Shown here: positions 11,187 through 12,760 of the stretch, in pieces
Position numbering within the stretch: the stretch's first letter is position 1
Layout: each line of letters begins with the position of its first letter
Assembly: GCA_016280525.1 (NCBI GenBank)
Contig: JAEEGW010000006.1
Span: 1-12,760 of the forward strand
DNA: 12,760 nt
Reading direction: 5' to 3'
From: Clostridiales bacterium
GTDB lineage: Bacteria > Bacillota > Clostridia > Oscillospirales > CAG-272
The notes under the pieces: generated by a model
Database searches by the model: none
Told to the model about the DNA's origin: nothing
What the model saw: only the letters and a program-made list of their open reading frames with translations
Translations under genes and position numbers: made by a program

Positions 11187-12760
11187 ATGAAAAAATTTAC
11201 CTTCAAAAAAGCCCGTCCCGTGTGGATAACGGGAGAAGAAAAAGAGATGAACGTATCCCTGCTTATGACGGCGAAGTGCGGCAAGGACGCGCGGCTCGAT
11301 ATAACGGGTCATTCCGTTTATCAGGTATTCGTCAACGGCAGGCTTGCCGCGGACGGTCCGGCGCGCGCCGGGCACGGCTTTTACCGCGTGGACGAGCTGG
11401 ATCTCGGCTCACTCTGCGACAAAGCCGAAAACGAAATAAAGATCATAATCGCCGGTTACAACGTCAACAGCTTTTACCTGATCGATATGCCGTCGTTCGT
11501 CTGCGCGGAGCTGTATGATAGCGGAGAAATAACCGCGTTCACGGGCGGAGACGGCTTTATTTACGAAAGATACACGGACAGGATAAGAAAAGTCCAGCGC
11601 TATTCTTTCCAGCGCCCGTTTGCGGAGGGCTACAGTCTGCCGGCGAAAAGAGAACCGGTGACTGTCACGGTGACGGAAGACAAGAATTTCATAGAACGCG
11701 GCGTGCCTTACCCGGATTATGAGAAGACCGCGTTTTGCCGCGTCGTATCAAAAGGCGGATTTGAGGTAAAAGAAAAAGAGAGTTATCATAACGACCGGGC
11801 TATATCAAACATATCGGACAAGCTAAAAGGCTTCAAAAAAGAAGAGCTTGACCTGTTTATCAGCAAAGAAACCGAAAAAGTCTGCTGCTCCGGTACCCCC
11901 GCCGATCTGCCCGCGGACGTGATAGAGCTATACAAAAACGAATACGTTATATCTGACCTCGGCGCGGAGCTGACCGGTTTTATAGAGCTTGAAATAGAAA
12001 CGACCGGCGGCAGACTTTACATAAGCTTTGACGAGATACTGCGCGGCGGCGACGTCTGCTTCACGCGGCTCGGCACGTGCAGCGCCGTGATATACGACCT
12101 GCAGCCCGGTAAATACAAGCTGACCGGATTTGAGCCTTATTCGCTCAGGTACGCAAAATTCTGCTCGACCGCGGAGCGCGCCGTAATAACCGGCGCCGGA
12201 CTGATAAAGTTTGAATTTCCCTCAAAGGATATAAAAAAAGCGCCGGAATTCAAGGACGAGGCGCTTGACCGCGTGTATAAAGCCGCCGTATCTACTTTCA
12301 GGCAGAACACGGTTGACATTTATATGGACTGCCCCTCCCGTGAGCGCGCGGGCTGGCTCTGCGACAGCTTTTTCACCTCGCGCACGGAATACGCGCTTAC
12401 CGGCAAAAGCGTTGTTGAGCGCAATTTCTTGGAAAACTTCATAATGCCGGAAAAATTTGATTTCATACCGTCCGGCATGCTTCCGATGTGCTATCCGTCC
12501 GACCATAACGACGGCACGTATATACCGAACTGGGCTATGTGGTACGTTGTTGAGCTGGAGGAATATCTCGACCGCTCGGGCGATTCTGAGTTTATTTTCG
12601 CCGCAAAAAAGCGCGTTTACGAACTGCTTGATTTCTTCCGCGGCTTTGAGAACGGCGACGGCGTGCTTGAAAAACTGCAGAGCTGGGTATTCGTTGAATG
12701 GTCAAAGTCTAACGAGCTGACGCAGGATATTAACTATCCGTCAAATATGCTTTATTACAA
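11187..12760 (+). CDS. Alpha-L-rhamnosidase-like glycoside hydrolase (GH78), 3' end beyond window
   Basis: From the ATG at 11187 (AAAAGGAT upstream) the frame is open to the last base, giving 524 codons of a longer protein; it has no stop in the window. There is no signal peptide, so it should act in the cytoplasm on imported rhamnosides or oligosaccharides. The N-terminal 340 or so residues are beta-rich, with a carbohydrate-binding-like segment VYQVFVNGRLAADGPAR (44-60) usual in GH78 enzymes. The (alpha/alpha)6 catalytic domain begins near 365 and contains DCPSRERAGWLCD (381-393). Its acids D381, E386 and D393 keep the spacing of the acid pocket of characterised GH78 enzymes. The catalytic base, expected later, lies outside the window. 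Related activities on other deoxy-sugars or uronides cannot be excluded. Codon use is GC-rich like the left flank, unlike the island. Confidence 0.82.
   Translation, partial: MKKFTFKKARPVWITGEEKEMNVSLLMTAKCGKDARLDITGHSVYQVFVNGRLAADGPARAGHGFYRVDELDLGSLCDKAENEIKIIIAGYNVNSFYLIDMPSFVCAELYDSGEITAFTGGDGFIYERYTDRIRKVQRYSFQRPFAEGYSLPAKREPVTVTVTEDKNFIERGVPYPDYEKTAFCRVVSKGGFEVKEKESYHNDRAISNISDKLKGFKKEELDLFISKETEKVCCSGTPADLPADVIELYKNEYVISDLGAELTGFIELEIETTGGRLYISFDEILRGGDVCFTRLGTCSAVIYDLQPGKYKLTGFEPYSLRYAKFCSTAERAVITGAGLIKFEFPSKDIKKAPEFKDEALDRVYKAAVSTFRQNTVDIYMDCPSRERAGWLCDSFFTSRTEYALTGKSVVERNFLENFIMPEKFDFIPSGMLPMCYPSDHNDGTYIPNWAMWYVVELEEYLDRSGDSEFIFAAKKRVYELLDFFRGFENGDGVLEKLQSWVFVEWSKSNELTQDINYPSNMLYY

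Overview
The window looks like chromosomal DNA from an uncultured, spore-forming member of the Clostridia (Bacillota), probably a gut or rumen species. The signs are genes for both subunits of dipicolinate synthase, a YrzB-like DUF1292 protein, strong Gram-positive ribosome binding sites, heavy use of ATA for isoleucine in moderately GC-rich genes, and sigma-A promoters with 17-base spacers. No taxon was checked by search.

Layout. Bases 1-387 hold two hairpin terminators and a string of small hairpins separated by a repeated AGCTAAATT / ATTTAGCT linker. On the minus strand, 1899-388 is a phospholipid pair: a CDP-alcohol phosphatidyltransferase followed by a diacylglycerol kinase-family lipid kinase. 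On the plus strand, 2113-3554 is dpaA-dpaB, which makes the spore-core solute dipicolinic acid, with a sigma-K-like promoter upstream. It runs tail to tail, with a 26-base overlap, into a minus-strand operon (5640-3529) that encodes a small zinc-ribbon membrane protein, an OmpR-type response regulator and a histidine kinase with almost no extracellular loop. That operon and the DUF1292 gene (5783-6076) are fired by two back-to-back consensus promoters. Directly after the DUF1292 gene lies a probable structured RNA of about 220 bases, ending in a terminator, followed by a second set of small hairpins.

Bases from about 6430 to 10990 are visibly more AT-rich and look like an accessory island. 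It holds a lipoprotein gene (plus strand), a 470-base chain of hairpins, and a minus-strand cluster. The cluster runs ECF sigma factor, membrane-anchored putative anti-sigma factor (with an out-of-frame tail suggesting a frameshift), a second lipoprotein, a small ORF, and a terminator. The sigma start is best placed at a TTG codon with a perfect ribosome binding site.

The island ends near a C-rich tract that is a canonical G-quadruplex motif on the minus strand. Four further hairpins follow, leading into a GH78-type alpha-L-rhamnosidase gene that is open to the end of the window.

Working together: the flanks carry housekeeping envelope-lipid, sporulation and signalling genes. The island encodes a likely envelope-sensing sigma/anti-sigma module with surface lipoproteins. 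The most unusual aspect is the density of intergenic hairpins, found in four separate clusters. Their stems differ in sequence but are nearly all self-complementary, and two of the clusters carry a constant linker. The unassigned structured RNA is the other main candidate for something new.
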